Assembly (NCBI RefSeq): GCF_035222485.1
Contig: NC_085920.1
Location: forward strand, 2,914,001-2,978,000
From: Podospora pseudoanserina
Taxonomy: Eukaryota; Ascomycota; Sordariomycetes; Sordariales; Podosporaceae
Length of the DNA: 64,000 nucleotides
Direction: 5' to 3'
The position numbers and the translations under genes were made by a program. This document shows, piece by piece, positions 46,335 through 58,723 of this stretch (position 1 is the first letter of the stretch; every line of letters starts with the position of its first letter). The notes under the pieces were generated by a model that made no database searches, had not been told where the DNA came from, and saw only the letters and a program-made list of their open reading frames with translations.

Positions 46335-47520
46335 AGGGTTGCGCCGGTGGTATTTGAGTGCCCTTGCGTTTACGATCCCTACACGGGACGTTGGTTTTAC
46401 CCTTATCAGCAGCAGTATTTCATGATGCCAGGCGAACCGGTGTATGTGGAGGAGCTTGGTCGGGTTTCCAAAAGGTTTCTTCGCGCGCACAAGCTTCTCT
46501 GTTAGGGGGGCCAGGAGGAGAGGGTATCTCAAAAGTAAAAGGATTTCTTTACTTTTTTTTAGGGCATGATGGATGGAATTGAAGGCTGGGGCATGCAGGA
46601 GGCTGTTTTTTTTGAAATGTTGCGACCATAAATGTTAGTGTATGATATATTTGCCCTTGGGGCTTTTTCAAGTTTTTTATTGGTGTTGCTTTTGCTTTTT
46701 TCCGTGGTGTCTTTCGAAAATGATGATGTGATGTTGTGCATATTTGGTTGAAAACATATTGCTATTTGGCCTAGGGTTCTTGAATGTGCCATTGAGCCTC
46801 TGTAAGTTCCTAAGAGAAAGTCTCTGCAAAGTCTAGAGAGAAGTTTCCAAGAAGTGTACAGAAAGTCGAGGAGAAGCTATGAGAAGCCTATAAGAAGTCT
46901 ATAAGTCTATAAGAAGTCCATAAGTCTGTCTATAAGAAGTCTATAAGAAGTCTATAAGAAGTTTATAAAAAGATAAGAAGTTATAAGTAAGGGAGAATAA
47001 ACCTATAGTACAAGTTTCAGTCGCCGGTACTATTACAAGAGTAAAACTGGCCATCCCTAAGAATGTTGGGCATGTCGCGATAAAACAGCGCAGTATCCCA
47101 TAGGCAAGGGCTTGGGGTTGGGCATCTGATATTATCTTCACTTGTGGACCATCTTGAAGACGATAGGACAAGAATATCACACATTCACATAGACTCAAGC
47201 CATTATTGAACTGTTATTTAATTCCTACTTGTATGTGTGTGCGTGCTCGGATATAACCAGTTGTGCTTGACAGAGAAGAACAAGGGACCTATCCCGATAC
47301 CTTTCCACGCCTGCTGCTCCGGAATCATGGGAACCCCTCCGTTACGAGAAAAAGAAAAAAAGGATAATCCCAGATATCCACGGCTCCCTTAGCTTCACCA
47401 TAGCCCCCCCTCACACGAATTGCTCGGCTCGTTTGAGCGGGCGGGCGTGTCTTGAGGTGTGAGCAACGAAGCAGAGGGATTAACTCGGTTTCTAGTGTGC
47501 TGCTAAACGAATCACGTCGC
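46335..47520. other. Convergent 3' intergenic, 1.2 kb
   Basis: It contains the open frame following the clathrin stop (46335-46505), T-rich 3' flank and an 11-bp minisatellite. No separate gene is supported. Confidence 0.55.
46814..46986 (+). repeat. 11-bp minisatellite, about 14 copies with decay gradient
   Basis: Period 11 with core taagaagtcta. The early units (46814-46890) are degenerate. The last complete units before 46970 are nearly identical, with two units of irregular length (8 and 12 nt) between. It lies between the converging clathrin and pyruvate carboxylase genes. Confidence 0.85.
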
Positions 47521-50500
47521 TCATTTCTTGTCGCCCTTGGTGATGCGGCACACCAGGTCGGAGCCGTCGACTGAGTCGCCTTCTCTCACTTGCAGAGAGG
47601 AGACTACACCATTGTGAGGAGCGGAGATAACCATTTCCTAGAAAGATTAGTTAGCAAGTTGAGTTCAAGTGTGGAAATTCAGAGGGTATATCCTACCATC
47701 TTCATGGCGCTCAAGACAGCAAGGGGATCGCCCTTCTTGACCTCGGAGCCCTCGTGGACGCGGAGCTCAACGAGCACACCGGCCATGGGGGCACCGACTT
47801 GGCTCGAATCGCCAGGGTCGGCCTTGGGTCGGCTCACGTTCTCCACCGACGCCTGCTTGTCGTCGACAGTGACTTGGCGAACCTCGCCGTTCATTTCGTA
47901 GAACACCTCGCGCTGGCCAGTGTTCTCGGAGAGCGGGCCGACGGCCAGCAACTTGAGGATCAACACCTTACCCTTCTCGAGCTCAACGTGGAACTCCTCG
48001 CCAATCTCAGGCTTGCTGAGGAAGTACTTGGTGGGCAAGACGCTGAGGTCTCCGTACTTAGCGATGAAGGCCTTGTAGTCGGCGAAGACCTTGGGGTACA
48101 TGATGTGACTGGCCACGTCGCACTCAGTAACGCTGCCGTACTTGCGCGACAGCTCCTTCCTGACCTTGGCAAAGTCGATGGGCTCGAGGAAGAGACCAGG
48201 GCGCTTGTCGAGCTTGCGGCGACCACGGAGAGCCTTGGTGCGGAATGGCTCGGGGAAACCACCGTACGGCTGGCCCATCATACCCTCGAGGAACTCGAGA
48301 ACGGAGCCAGGGAAGTCGAGCTCGCCAGCACGCTCAATGACATCCTTGGGGCTGAGCTTGTTGGACACCATGAACTGGGCCAAGTCACCAACAACCTTGG
48401 AGGTTGGAGTGACCTTGACGATGTCGCCGAGGAGCTCGTTGGCTTGCTCGTAAGCCTTCTTGGTCTCCAACCACTGGGAGCCAAGACCAAGCTGAGAGGC
48501 CTGGAACATCATGTTGGTGAGCTGACCGCCAGGAATCTCGTGCTCGTACACCTCAGGATCGGGACCCGCAAGATGAGCCTCGAAGGGCGAGTAGAGGAGG
48601 CGAAGCTGAGACCAGTAGGTATCAAGCGCACGAACGTGAGCAGGGTTGAGACCGGGCTGCTTATCGGTACCATCAAGCGACGCAATGATGGCGTTGATGC
48701 TGGGCTGCGAGGTCATACCAGACAAGCTGTCAGTGGCAGCGTCAACAGCATCGGCGCCGGCCATGGCGCAGGCAACCATGGAAGCCACACCAGTACCCGC
48801 GGAGTCGTGGGTGTGGACGTGGATGGGAAGGTCAGGGTACTTCTTGCGGATGGTACCGATGAGGATGGTGGCAGCATGGGGCTTGAGAACACCGGCCATG
48901 TCCTTGATGCCAAGAACATCAATGTCGAGAGCAACAAGCTTGTCAACAAGGTCAATGTAGTAATCCAGGGAGTACTTCTTCTTGGGGTTGAGCATGTCAC
49001 CGCTGTAGCAGACGGTACCCTCGCAGACACCACCAGCCTTTTGCACGGCCTTGATACCAACCTCGAGCTGGTTGATGTCGTTGAGAGCATCGAAGACACG
49101 GAAGATGTCGACACCGTTGTCCTTGGCCTGCTTGACGAAGTGGTCGATGGCATTGTCAGGGAGCGAGGCATAAGCAACGCCGTTGGCGCCACGGAGCAAC
49201 ATCTGGAAGGGGATGTTGGGGATCAACTTGCGCATCTTGCGGAGGCGGTCCCAAGGGTCCTCGTACAAGAAGCGGAAGGCGACATCGAAGGTGGCGCCAC
49301 CCCAGCATTCCAGAGCGTACAAGTTGGAGAGCGCATGGCTGGTCTCCTTGGCAATGTTGAGGAGGTCGACTGTGCGGACACGGGTCGCCAGGAGAGACTG
49401 ATGGGCATCACGCCAGGTGGTATCCATGAGCAAGCAGCCCTTGTAGTTGCGAACAGCCTTGGCGAAAGCCTTGGGGCCTTGTTCGACGATGATGTTGCGC
49501 CAGCCCTTTTGCGAAGGCGAAGACACATCGAGCTTCTTGCCAGCATCGTCCAAGAGCTCGGGGATGATGATGTCGCCCTTGAACTTGGGCTCACCGATTT
49601 GACCCTTGATGCTGCTACCGTTGACGGCGAGGTCACCAAGATAGGCCAGAAGCTTCTGGGCGCGGTTCTGACTGCCAACGAGGTCAAACAGGGACGGGGT
49701 ATCATCAATAAAGGTCGTCCAGCAGTTGCCATCAATAAATGTTGGGTGGGTCAGGAGAGAGGCCAGGAAGGGGATGTTGGTCTTGACACCGCGAATGCGG
49801 AACTCGATAAGAGCGCGAAGAACCTTGCGGCGGGCAATTTCGTACGTTGAGCCGTGGCACGACACCTTGACAAGCATGCTGTCGTAGTAGGGGGTAATGA
49901 CGGCGCCAGCAAAGCCGTTGCCACCATCGAGACGCACACCGTTACCGCCAGCGGAGCGGTACACCTCGATCTTGCCCGTGTCGGGCTGGAAGTTCTTGGC
50001 CGGATCCTCGGTCGTGATACGACACTGGATGGCGAAGCCGCGAGTGGAGATGCGGTCTTGCGTAAGGCCGAGCTGCTCCAGGGTAGCGCCAGCGGCGATC
50101 TGGATCTGAGCGGCAACGATATCGATACCCGTGATTTCCTCAGTGATGGTATGTTCGACCTGGATACGGGGGTTGATCTCGATAAAGTAGTAGCGGTTCT
50201 GCTGGTCAACCAGGAACTCGGCGGTACCAGCGTTGCGGTAGTTGACAGACTTGGCGAGTCTGACAGCATCGTTCAGGATAGCATCGCGAACGCTGGCGGG
50301 AAGATCCTTGGCCGGAGCGATCTCGACGACCTTTTGGTGTCTGCGCTGCACGGAGCAGTCACGCTCGTACAAGTGGACAATGTTGCCATGGTTGTCACCG
50401 AGGAGCTGAACCTCAATGTGCTTGGGCTTGTCGAGGAAACGCTCAACGAAGACGGTGCCGTTCCCGAAGGCGCTCTTGGCCTCGGAGGTGGCTCTCTCGA

Positions 50501-51765
50501 AGGACTCCTTGAGGGAAGCCTCCTCACGCACAACACGCATACCACGACCACCACCGCCATAAGCAGCCTTGATGATGATGGGGAAGCCATACTTGTCCGT
50601 GAAAGCCTTGACTTCCTCAAACTTCTCGACGGCGCCCTCGGTGCCTGGGACGACTGGTACGTTCGCAGCAATGGCAATCTTTCTGGCCGAGACCTTGTCG
50701 CCAAGGGCATCGATGACGTCGGGAGAGGGACCGATGAACTGAGAAAGGGGTGGGTATCAGCGGACAATAATTCCCTCCTCAGATGGTTGAGTGGATACCT
50801 ACGATAAGACCGGCAGCCTCAACCTTGCGAGCGAACTCGGCATTTTCAGACAAGAAACCATAACCTATGATAACGGTAAGCCTGAATGTCACTCATGAAA
50901 TCTCTCTGGAGGACCTACCAGGGTGAATCATCTGAGCACCGTGCTCAACGGCGATCTTGACGATTTCATCGCTGGCAAGGTAGGCGCCAACAGGTGTGTA
51001 CTGTCCACGCTTGCCAATGACATAAGCCTCATCGGCCTCTGTGGTGTATTTGTTAGTCTGTGTTGACAGGTGCAAAAAACAGCAAGCAGGGTTAGCCTAG
51101 GACTGTCAAGAGGCACATACTCTGTCTGTGCATAGAAAGGCGATCCTCATAACTGTAGAAAATCAGCAGCTGTTCATATCATCTGAGAGTGGTGTCTTCT
51201 GGAAGTCTTACCTGAAGATGGCAATAGTGTGAAGTGAAAGTTCGTGGGCCTAGAGCAAGCATTGTCAGAACCAGCTTCTTCGACCCTGGAGAAAAGGGTG
51301 ACGTGACCTACCGTTCTAAAGATCTGTAAAGCGCAAGATAATCAGTGAGCAAGCTTGTCATTCCAATTCGAACTCCTCATCGTGGTCCTGAAAAGAAAGG
51401 GCGGTTTCTGGGCTCGGACATGGATCGTTACATACACGAATAGCTATCACATGTCAGCATGGAATTCATGTGTCACGTCACGATGGCCGGCCGTCCTCCG
51501 GAGGACCGCCAGTGGGAGAGCATCACTTACGAATTTCACCTCTGTTGGCAACTGTAGTTGACGCAATAGACGTTAGCTTTTCCCAATGCAAGGAGGACAT
51601 GGTCTGAGGGGCTTGCTGCAGCTCCTCAAGCCAAAACTAACCCAAGATCTTGTTCAACTGCATAATAGTAGAGTTGGCACGGATGCGATGCACCGTCTGG
51701 GCCTCCTTAGGGACATCCCCCTCCTCGAAGACATCCTCATACTTCTTGTCGTTGTCGGCGGCCAT
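47521..51765 (-). CDS. PYC: Pyruvate carboxylase
   Basis: Biotin enzyme converting pyruvate, bicarbonate and ATP to oxaloacetate; cytosolic in most fungi. Ten minus-strand exons: 51765-51642, 51551-51531 (21 nt), 51443-51436 (8 nt), 51323-51312 (12 nt), 51249-51212, 51152-51121, 51038-50919, 50864-50803, 50738-47697 and 47637-47521. Together they give 1191 residues, the family length. The small exons spell the conserved KILVANRGEIPIRIFRTAHE and SYEDRLSMHRQKADEAYVIG. Biotin carboxylase has GGGGRGMRVV (about 203) and EINPRIQVEH. The carboxyltransferase has DTTWRDAHQSLLATRVRT (about 578) and HVHTHDSAGTG. The biotinylated Lys is in AMKM (about 1152), at the last splice. The biotin domain ends MVISAPHNGVVSSLQVREGD...ITKGDKK. 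MPC1, which also handles pyruvate, is the next gene but 4.5 kb away. Confidence 0.96.
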
Positions 51766-54700
51766 GGTGAATCGATTGGCGTGCAAAGACGACGGTCAAT
51801 TGCAGAAGGAAAGGGGAAAAAGGGGGGGAGGAAGAAGTAGGAGAAGAGAGGATTCAGAGCCAGCAGGGAGGGATGCCCGCGCCGCTGCAAGGCCGGGTAT
51901 GACGCCGACAGCGGGGTAGATGTGATGGTGGGGTAGGTGTGTGGGCAGACCCGCGGCCAGGTAGGGGTCAAGGGTGCTAGAGATGCTTGGGTGGGCTAGA
52001 AGCTCTGAAGCTCCGGTTAAACCTTAGCTTGATTTGACGACGACACAAGCTGTGTTTTACCGCTGTCACGCTTTCCCAAAGAGGCAAGGCAAGACAAAGG
52101 TCGAGATGGAGATAAGGATTCTTCGGCGTACGCAGAACTGTACAGCCTGAGGTGACGTTGTAGGGAGCGAGGATGAAAGTGATAACGTCGACGCAAAGGA
52201 GAAGGACGGTGGAAAAGAGGGGAATTTAAAATCAGAATGGGATGATTGTTGAGCTATGTTGTGGCAACTGCAGGCCAACTGGTTGTGCCAGGGGGAAGCG
52301 ACGATTTTGGATATGAGGGGATTTCTGTCTTGCCAGGAACAGCCCAGAAATGCTGAATGGAGCGAAACAGCCTCACCTCGGTCCTCACGGCTCTCTCTCT
52401 GTGACTGGCCAACAAGTCTTCTCAACTGTGCTTTGCCAAGAAAGGTTTAAGGCGGTGATTCACAATCAGACTGAGAGGGTGACGGCTCAACAATTTGATC
52501 AAGTCGAGGCCGAGTGATCCGCGTGGGTGAGGAGGAGGAGGAGGAGGGTGACTCTTCTTCTCTCTCGTGCGCTTTCCGCCGGCTCTGGTCCACTCAGCTG
52601 TTACTTGACGTTGGCTGACGAGGTATATAATATCCTGACAAGCCGCAGGTTGGCAACTGATTGATGGTGCTGGTTGCTTGTGTGCATACGTGGGAGGCGT
52701 TCGCCGTTCATCAGCTTGGCCCAAACGGGTTGGGAAGCTGTCGGTCCCATGGCTCTGCCGCCTGTTATCGAGCAATCATTGATCAATCAGTAGTGTATGC
52801 AGGAAGCACAAAACCCGATCTCCAATGGCTTTTCCGTCATCTTGGCACTGGGTCTTGGAGGGTGATGGGAATGTTTGTTGAACGTTGCGTTCGCGGAGCT
52901 TGCAGCCTTGTGTGACAAGCATCTTGAGACCAGAGTTGGCCAATCAGATGTCTGCCATGAAGAAGACCTTGCCGAGTTTGTCGCTGGTGCAGGGGTGAGG
53001 GGAACGTCCCTTTCTGCAGCCGTCACTGAAAAAAAAATATCCCACTTTGCGAAGAGACTCCGAGATGCTAAAACAGTGGTAGGGTGGGGTTGCTGCCACC
53101 ACCGCTCAGAGCTGACATGGCCGCCGTGGGGAATCTTGACGACTGGTTACTATGACCAGATATGGCGGCTAGACACACAGTACTCCGCCCTAACATTGTC
53201 GGGGTTGTAGCGGGATGAAGACTCTCAGCAGGGTTAACCGTCGCCTCCAGCGAGCTTAACCGATGTATACACTGACACTGAGAGACATTGTTTCTTGAAA
53301 CCGATTGCCTCGCAGAATTCACCTGACGCATGTTGTGAGACAACCCTCTGCCTCCCACCTGGGGAAGATGGGGGTGCATTTGTTTGACCAACCAAAAGAT
53401 ACTTGATCTAATAAGGATTTTTGCTAATGACCAGAACCCCCAACTGAACTCCCGCCCAGGCTTAGCTTGAATGGGTTTTTTCTAATCGCCGCAAAAGCCG
53501 TTAATAAACCAACCTAGGTAACTAACTTCAACACACCATCCAAAAAGAGCCGGCACAGCACCTTGATATTCCTCCGTAGCCGAAGGCCGGGAAGAGAATC
53601 AAGTTGATCATGTGCTCCTCATCTCATCCCAGACCGTCCTCCGACTTTGACAGCAGATGGCTTCTAACCGGCTACTTCCACCCCCGGTTTTTCGTCGAGC
53701 CGAGGGTAAAGCTCTATCAGTCTGCAAAAAGAGGATCCTGCCGAACTTCAACTACTTGACGTGCCCGAGATGTCGGGACTTGACACACTAGCTAGCAGCG
53801 GGACCCCAGGATTGACACCGTACCTTTTCTTGTTTTGCGGAGACTTGTCAGATGAAAGACTCGGAGACAGTTGTGCTTCGAAAGGTACCTAGGCAGATTG
53901 CCCACCCCCGCCCCGTTCATGAGTACCGTGAACCGAACCGTTCCCGGGGTCTAGGCACCAATTTTCTGGGGAAGCTGGCGTTTTCCCTGCATCATCCATG
54001 AAGGTCACCCGATGGAAAAGATGAGTGAGGTAGCGTTGTAAACACCCTGGTGAACCTGGAAAACAGAAGCATAATGGCGGTGGGTGGCGCTTGCCTCAGC
54101 AAGAGAGCCCCCGGGGACTCCGAAGGCCACATTGTACCACTTACAAGATCTCTCATAGGTATTCAAGAGCCGACGGATGCCAAGATTGATTATGTGTTTC
54201 TCAATATTGACCTCATATCACGGCAGCTGTGGTGTCGGTTGATCATCAACGTTGTTGTATCCCAGTTTCATCTTTATTCTTACTCTGCGTCATGGCCATC
54301 TACTCGTTTGAGCTGGTCACGAGATCAAGATTTCTGAACCATTGAATGGGATTTAAACCCTTCTCGACTCGCAGAGGAATGACAAGCTTCCACAGGAACC
54401 TTGGCCGTTTGTCACAGTTATGGAGTCCTCCCTGTGTCGGTTAAGCTCTGCGGAAGCATATCAAAGGTACGTGCTGTGGTATTACTGAGTCGCTCTGTGG
54501 ACTTCACAGTCCCAATAATTGCCATGATTGTTTTGCAAGATATATTGTACCGACTTCATCTACAAAAATATTCCACGCTTCCCCTAGTTGGTGTAGCTCA
54601 GTGTTCAAGGCTACGACGGTACACCGCATGAGGGTCCATGGTCTTACGGGAACGCATGATGCGTCAGGTGAGCAACTCACGGTTGCATAATGAGGAGAAC

Positions 54701-56227
54701 AAATAAGAAAAAAGAAAGGAAAGAGACAACCACCAGCCCTTTTACCCCTCCTTTTTCCAACATTTCGAACCTCAACTTCACACCCCCACGGTCGATCTAC
54801 CAGGGTGTGTTTTTGACCTTTCTGCAACAGATCTCCTGCCAAGGAAAATGCAACCGCCGGCGCCGGAGTTGCAAGATGCGGCCCTGCGTGGCCGGGTCAT
54901 CTTGGCATCTCGATCTTGACTTCTCTCCACCAAACATCCAACAACACGCCGTGGTTGCCGAATACTTTGTCTCGGCCGAATTCTGTCTTTTGGCACCACC
55001 ACATGAAAAAAAAAAAAAAAAAAATAGTTCGTCCGTAGGCTAAGACAACTCGGCTGCCAAGGAGGGTTGTGAACCGCATGTGTTCGAGAAGGAAACCTGG
55101 CCAAGAGTCCGGTGGAACAGCTTTGCCTATCTTGCGTCTTCGTATGCAACGCAGATTCCATCTTGAACGAATCTCAACAGCTCAGCCGGATCTTTGACTG
55201 GCAACACAACAGTCAAGAGGGTGTACTGGCTATCCGAAAGACACAAACAGCACATCCGAGCCTCCCATAACGCCATCTTCAACCCTCGTAGATAGGTAAC
55301 CAACGCATCAAGCTTTTCGTCTTGGGGAGTGCATCCCACCTCGCTCAACACCACAGGCAAGCATGCCGTAGCCCCTAGTAAGAATGCAGCAGGGGAATGG
55401 ACACCATCAATCTATCAACACCAACCCAGTAACCAACCTCACGGTAAAGTAACACCACAGATGAAGCGGGGTAGTAGCAGATTTAAAACCCGCAACCGCC
55501 TCACTCTTCCCCAGATAGACCTTCGCTCGTGGTAATTATGCCCGAGATGGAATGGGACCGCATGTAGTATGATTGCCTTGCAACTGGAGGTGTACACGCA
55601 CCAACGCTGTGGCATGCTTGCGGAACCTCTTCCGAGGAGAGGCAAGTCTGATAGGGTCATCTCATCCTTCTCCCGATGTCAATAGTGAGCAACTGTCGGA
55701 GCTCCCGCGTAACCCCGAGTCGTAGGCACCAACCCCCAACATAAGGTATAACCAACTGCTTTCCAAACCCCTGATATACGATCAGGAACTCTTATCCCCG
55801 TGTGGTTCCCATATGCCACCCCCCCCTTGGTGCTATATAAGACCAGCTTGCCCAAGCCACTGTGAAACCAACCATAGCACCTCAGCCTCGGACATCAACC
55901 CAGTAAAGAATCCCATTCTCGTCTATAAGACCACAGGTCAACACAGCTAAATAGTACAACAGCAACCAAACCACATACACAAGCCCATTCTTACATCACC
56001 ACCCCTACCCCCCCTCCCACCTCCCTCGACAGCACCACAAAAGCAAATGGAAAAAAGACCAAATTCATATCATTCATACACCCCCAGTTGCTCGCTTTTC
56101 ATTTCCCTGTTCCCATCCCCCCATAGGTACCCCCCTATGTTCTGTATGTTGTTTCGTCCATCCCCTATTCCCATTCTCAACCCTCCTTCCCATTACACCC
56201 CCCATTCAACCTCCCAAGCCAGGAGGT
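51766..56227. other. Gene-free stretch, 4.5 kb
   Basis: I found no supported coding region on either strand. The first about 700 bp are the pyruvate carboxylase upstream region. A16-18 tracts occur near 55005-55024, and a C/A-rich stretch lies at 55960-56220. A tRNA-like start at about 54588 (ggtgtagctcagtg) has no matching second half. A long regulatory region or a noncoding RNA is possible. Confidence 0.5.
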
Positions 56228-56953
56228 CTACCGGGCAGCAGGCGTAGCAGCAGCAGCCTCAACCGGCTTCCCCTCCAGCGCCTCCTTCTTCAAAGCCTCC
56301 TCCTTTCCCCCCCACTTGTGCCACTGCAAATACCTATACCCCTGCGTCAACTGCGCAGCCTCATTGACAGCATGGCACGCAAACAAGAGGTAATTTGCGG
56401 GGGTGACAGCGAGGGAGAAGCGCATAAACGTCGCGGAATAAACGCAGAGAGCGCCCGTCATGGGGCCCGAGATCCTGTTGCACCACCACCACCATTGTCA
56501 GCTTTTGTTTCTGTTCACACCACGACAAGGAAGGGGGTAACCTACAGTTCAGGGCTCTTCTGCGTATCCATCACCGCAGCAAGGGGGATACCAAAGTTGG
56601 AGACGGGGCCCCAGAAGTCTATTCCATCATGAATGTTAGCAACGTGGTCGCGTGCCTGTTGTCCCTCAATCTCTCTCCTCTTTCTCTCTCTCCTGATCCA
56701 ACGCCCCCAACAACCCTCAACACCTCCCCCCAGCTCCCAAATTTCCCAATCCCCCCTTCCAACCCTCCTCACCTCAACACCTGACCTTCCCTCCCTTCCA
56801 GGCCGGAATCGGCCCTCCCTCACCAACAAACCCTCCCAACTCCCGGCCGAGATCCCAAAAACTGAAACCAAAGAACTTACGCGTAGAGCAAACATAATCC
56901 AGCACCGGGTGAGCCCGAATCTTAGCATTGATCGCCTTGACAAAAGCAGCCAT
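56228..56953 (-). CDS. MPC1: Mitochondrial pyruvate carrier subunit MPC1
   Basis: Inner-membrane carrier subunit that, with MPC2/3, imports pyruvate into mitochondria. Minus-strand exons are 56953-56881, 56618-56546 and 56474-56228 (introns of 262 and 71 nt; the first is long for this window), giving 130 residues, the usual size. It reads [20 protein letters not shown], then [20 protein letters not shown], then across the second intron [40 protein letters not shown] and [14 protein letters not shown]. The hydrophobic segments lie as in the family. The tail is Glu/Lys/Ala-rich. All joins keep conserved sequence intact. Confidence 0.95.
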
Positions 56954-57814
56954 CTTTTCTTTTCCGTTCTGTCTGTCTGTCAGTTGTCGGTGTTGTCGGT
57001 GGAGTGGCTAATAATGTCGGAGGGATCGGAGAGTCGCAACAACTAGTCCTGGAAATAATTCTTGGGGATGCTCCGGGGACCGCTGCTGCAGCGCTGGCAC
57101 AGGTCCGGTCCGCCCGCTGTAACAACACTGAAAAAATAGCGGGCAATCCAATTCGCAGTCATCAAACGGGGTCCGTGCACCCCTTTTTTGCGTCACCGGA
57201 CATTGATGACAACAAAACCATGAGCTGTCATTGTAAAAGTCAAGGTTGCCAATTGGTTGAATTTGGGGGCGTTTACTACATCTATTATTCACAAGTGAGA
57301 TATCTGCAACAGTAGAATAGACAGTTGGCACCTAATCGTTGTGAATTTGTTGCTGAAGCTCGCTCTCGAGCTTCTGTATGGGGTGTCCAAGGGTTGTGCA
57401 ACACCAACATCCATCCATATTCACGACCGCATATGTACATAGTCCCCAGAGGCAACAGCAATATCCTCTGTTCTGTCACCATCCACGCCGCCCAAACTCC
57501 TCGGACTTCTCATTCCTCTTCTCTTTGTCCCGTTTGCCTGTCTTGCATACTCTGCTCGCCCCTTATTCTCAAGAACACAATTCGCTGATTTCCGGCCCTT
57601 TGTAATGTTTCATCAAGAAATCCCCAAACGCCGCCAAAAGAAAACAGTAAAACCTTCAAGCTTTCCAGGCAGAAATCTAGCTTTTCGTCGGCCAAGTGAA
57701 GATCCACCCCTATCACATACAAGTTCGCAGCCATTCGTCGTATTTGATGTCGTCGTATATTGCGTGGCGTGGCATCTCAGTAAGTGGTGTTGGGCCGGCC
57801 ACCAAACGTAATCA
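56954..57814. other. Intergenic, 0.9 kb
   Basis: Promoter of MPC1 and 3' flank of the SmB gene. No gene supported on either strand. Confidence 0.55.
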
Positions 57815-58723
57815 TTAACGGCGAGGAGGAGGGTTGAAGCCAGAAGGAGGGCCACCGCCGGGAGGGAATCCAGGGGGGAAGCCACCGGGCGCGCCGGGAA
57901 AGCCAGCAGGAGGGAATCCACCTCCAAATCCTGGCGGAGGGGCTATAACTTCGTTAGTGAAGGTGTCAACAGCAAGGCTTGGAGAAGATCAGCTTACGAG
58001 CACCACGGCCAGGGGCGCCAGGAAAACCGGGAGCACCGGGGAAGCCTGGGAAAGCTGGGGGAGGGACGGCGCCGCCAATACCAGCAGCAGGGCCGGCAAG
58101 GGAGATGGGAGCAGCGGCGCCGCGGCCAGCCGGTCTTGCGACACCAGGTCCCGCTGCGAGCGCAGAGGCAACACTGGGACCGCCAGTCTTGCCCAAACGA
58201 GCGCTTGGGTCAGCCGGCGGCGGCGATTCGACGGAAAGGGATACAATGTGGGCGCCTCGAACGATCGTCAGACCCAGTGTCCGCTTCTCCTCCTGCTCGA
58301 TGGTCTGCGCGCCGGATGATGATGCGCCGGGGGCGGAGGGCTTGTTTTGCTTCCTTTTGATCCGGCGGAACTCTTCGGTATCGGCGAGCACAAGGTTCAT
58401 GTGCTTATCGAAAGCGAGCATCTAAGATGATTCGAGTCAGTGGCAAGAAAGTGCTAAGTGGTAGTAGGAGATGCGTACCTGACCCGTCATCTGGCGGCCA
58501 TCATTCAGCGTTACGCGCATCCGGTAGTTGATCTAATCAAACGTTAGTTCTGCCTCGCCGTGTGCTATCGTCACTATCGAGGTAGACATACGTAACCGGC
58601 CTAGATATCATGCGCCTTGTCAGTGGTCAATGTCAACAAACAGATGCCTGTAAGAGCGGTCGCGCGGAGGGGAGGACGGATGCCTGAACTTACCATCTTG
58701 CCCTGCTTGTTAGAGGCCGACAT
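57815..58723 (-). CDS. SMB1: Small nuclear ribonucleoprotein SmB/B'
   Basis: Core Sm protein of spliceosomal snRNPs. Minus-strand exons are 58723-58694 (30 nt), 58600-58592 (9 nt), 58532-58479 (54 nt), 58421-57998 and 57942-57815, giving 214 residues. The 9-nt exon supplies Ala-Gly-Tyr between [10 protein letters not shown] and [18 protein letters not shown]. The Sm1 motif continues as [20 protein letters not shown]. The Sm2 motif is [16 protein letters not shown]. After residue about 95 a Gly/Pro/Ala-rich tail follows, with PGFPGAPG and [13 protein letters not shown], as in SmB. It is divergent from RPL11 with 454 bp between starts. Confidence 0.93.

Noticed and set aside
47754-49850. 698-codon open frame on the + strand
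   Set aside because: Antisense to the pyruvate carboxylase main exon; a by-product of strong C/G third-position bias, with Leu/Val/Gly-rich composition and no family features.
54588-54660. ggtgtagctcagtg, like the start of a tRNA
   Set aside because: No anticodon stem, T-arm or acceptor complement follows.
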